Origin: Alphaproteobacteria bacterium UBA1303
Lineage (GTDB): Bacteria; Pseudomonadota; Alphaproteobacteria; Micropepsales; Micropepsaceae
DNA length: 29,713 nt
Assembly (NCBI GenBank): GCA_002307315.1
Contig: DBTZ01000040.1
Coordinates: 31,797-61,509 of the forward strand
Direction: 5' to 3'
In this document: piece after piece, positions 27,276-29,713 of the stretch
How the letters are laid out: the number at the start of each line of letters is the position of its first letter
How positions within the stretch are numbered: the stretch's first letter is position 1
The notes under the pieces: model-generated
The model's database searches: none
What the model was told of the DNA's origin: nothing
What the model saw: only the letters and a program-made list of their open reading frames with translations
Made by a program: the position numbers and the translations under genes

Positions 27276-28331
27276 ATGATGAACCGGTTCACCTGCGCGC
27301 TTTTCGCCGTTGTGGCTCTGTCGGCCGCGACCGCGCCGGGATTTGCCGCGGCGCCGTCGGCGCGCGGGGCCGAGAATCTTACCGCTTTTGCCCTCAACCT
27401 GCCCACGCTGATGCCCGAATTGGCCGTCGGTCCGCTGGACAACGATTTCTACCGTCTGGGTGCGTTCGGCGACGATTTCATGCTGAGCGACGATATCGGT
27501 TTGTACACCGGCTTCAATGTCGATGTCGCGCGGGCGCTCGACGGATATGCCGATACGGCCTTCGACGGCTTGTTTCTTTCTTCGGCGGCGGAGCGGTCGT
27601 CCTATCTGACCCGCGCCAGCGGCGGGGCCTATGCCGGCGTGCATATGATGCTGACCGACGGTCTGCGCTTCAGCTTCGGTCAGGCGTTCACCCAGGCCGG
27701 ACGCAATCCCTATCTGCTCGATTCGCCCAGTGCGTTGTGGGTGTTGGGCGGCGCGGGCGTTCCCTTCGACGCGCGCAGCACCAATGCCGTGTTGGCGGGG
27801 TTGAGTTGGGATTTCACCAAATGGGGCAATTTAAGCCTCACCGCCTCGCGAACCAACGAGCGGGACTTGAATGCCGAAATCGCCCAGGCAAAGACCACGG
27901 CGCTGGGCGTTTCCGGCCGCATCGGTTTCGGCGGCGGCTGGGTGACTACGCTGTCCTACGCTCAAGCGACCACGCGGCTGAGCGTCAACCCGATTGCGGC
28001 GGCGAGCGAAAGCGGCCTGCATAGCCAGTCTTACGGGGTTGCCGTGGCCAAGCAGGGGTTGTTCGGCCACGATGCGCTGGGGCTGTCGCTGTCGCGTCCG
28101 GCGACGGGCGGCTATACCGCCGGCCTGTCGAACGACATGCAGTTTCAATTCTACGGCCGCGACAAGCTGTTCTCCGGTCTGATGCCGGAAACCGACATCG
28201 AGGTGGGCTATGTCACCTCCTTCCTGGATCGCTCGATTGCGCTCGACGTCAACGCCGCCTATCAGATGAACTATCAAGGTCAGAACCGCGACGAGGTTTC
28301 TTTCATCAGCCGCGCCAAGATCAAGTTCTGA
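27276..28331 (+). CDS. Outer-membrane beta-barrel protein, autotransporter-barrel-like
   Basis: A 351-residue protein with a signal peptide (MMNRFTCALFAVVALSAATA, cleavage near FAA at about 25). Alternating amphipathic beta-strands follow and the chain ends in RAKIKF, the C-terminal phenylalanine signature of barrels folded by BAM. LGLSLSRPATGGYTAGLSN resembles the barrel region of alphaproteobacterial S8-peptidase autotransporters, but no protease or passenger precedes it. The second ATG at 27279 is also possible. The strong purine-rich site GGGGGAGGAGG ends 25 bp before the ATG, unusually far, with a small CTCG-AAAG-CGAG hairpin between. Function is unknown; porin-like or adhesin-barrel roles are possible. 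Confidence 0.72.
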   Translation: MMNRFTCALFAVVALSAATAPGFAAAPSARGAENLTAFALNLPTLMPELAVGPLDNDFYRLGAFGDDFMLSDDIGLYTGFNVDVARALDGYADTAFDGLFLSSAAERSSYLTRASGGAYAGVHMMLTDGLRFSFGQAFTQAGRNPYLLDSPSALWVLGGAGVPFDARSTNAVLAGLSWDFTKWGNLSLTASRTNERDLNAEIAQAKTTALGVSGRIGFGGGWVTTLSYAQATTRLSVNPIAAASESGLHSQSYGVAVAKQGLFGHDALGLSLSRPATGGYTAGLSNDMQFQFYGRDKLFSGLMPETDIEVGYVTSFLDRSIALDVNAAYQMNYQGQNRDEVSFISRAKIKF

Positions 28332-28342
28332 TTTCCGCCGCA

Positions 28343-28365
28343 AACGCCCGCTTGACGTAGGCGTT
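28343..28365 (+). terminator. Weak hairpin after the outer-membrane protein gene
   Basis: AACGCC (28343-28348) pairs with GGCGTT (28360-28365) around an 11-base loop, 12 bp after the stop. No T-tract follows; it is a candidate only. Confidence 0.3.
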
Positions 28366-28415
28366 CGACCCACTAAAACCCCCATATCTCCACCGTAAAG
28401 CAGAAGGAACCGCCG

Positions 28416-29713
<1,298 letters not shown>

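Overview
The window is about 29.7 kb of GC-rich, densely coded chromosomal DNA that looks like a free-living alphaproteobacterium, most likely Rhodospirillales-like. The grounds are hopanoid genes (hpnH, hpnM, hpnN), a class I (archaeal-type) lysyl-tRNA synthetase, a double-length dCTP deaminase, an ArsR-methyltransferase fusion leading metF-metH, and frequent ATGA start/stop overlaps. I see no rRNA, tRNA, CRISPR array, prophage or intact insertion sequence. The taxonomic placement is inference from gene content; no database was searched.

Layout. 1-1939: the end of sucA and all of sucB (2-oxoglutarate dehydrogenase E1 and E2); the E2 seems to lack the usual E3-binding domain and no E3 gene follows. 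2006-4693 (-): a DinG/XPD-type Fe-S helicase. 4824-7168 (+): lysK overlapping a secreted TPR-like protein, then a small pentapeptide-repeat protein (7242-7628). 7629-7993: a repeat-bearing intergenic stretch with a possible 39-codon leader ORF and hairpin, ahead of an orphan CHASE3-type membrane sensor (7994-8689). 8739-12620: a head-to-head isoprenoid/hopanoid block, ispA-hpnM leftward and ispH-hpnH rightward. It is closed by a strong two-way terminator at 12643-12671. 12695-14103 (-): an mlaA-mlaC pair for phospholipid trafficking. 14221-19759 (+): the methionine-cycle operon arsR/methyltransferase-metF-metH, with all joints overlapping by 4 bp and a palindromic operator candidate upstream. 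20007-21143 (-): dcd. 21280-24679 (-): a second mlaA directly upstream of the RND exporter hpnN. 24761-25459 (+): a class I glutamine amidotransferase. 25461-25637: a MITE-like inverted-repeat element. 25639-27003 (-): a DUF1993 protein and a metallo-beta-lactamase-fold hydrolase. 27276-28331 (+): an outer-membrane beta-barrel protein. 28416-end (+): ettA, cut by the window edge.

How the genes work together. The strongest theme is envelope lipids. IspH and IspA make isoprenoid precursors. HpnH adds adenosine to diploptene, the first step to extended hopanoids. HpnN is an inner-membrane hopanoid exporter, and HpnM and MlaC are periplasmic lipid-carrier-type proteins. Two MlaA lipoproteins provide outer-membrane ends. 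The pairing of one MlaA with MlaC and the other with HpnN suggests two parallel inner-to-outer membrane lipid routes, one of them possibly for hopanoids. This is the most interesting hypothesis here, and it rests on gene order. A second module is the methionine cycle under a likely S-adenosylhomocysteine-responsive ArsR-type regulator fused to a methyltransferase.
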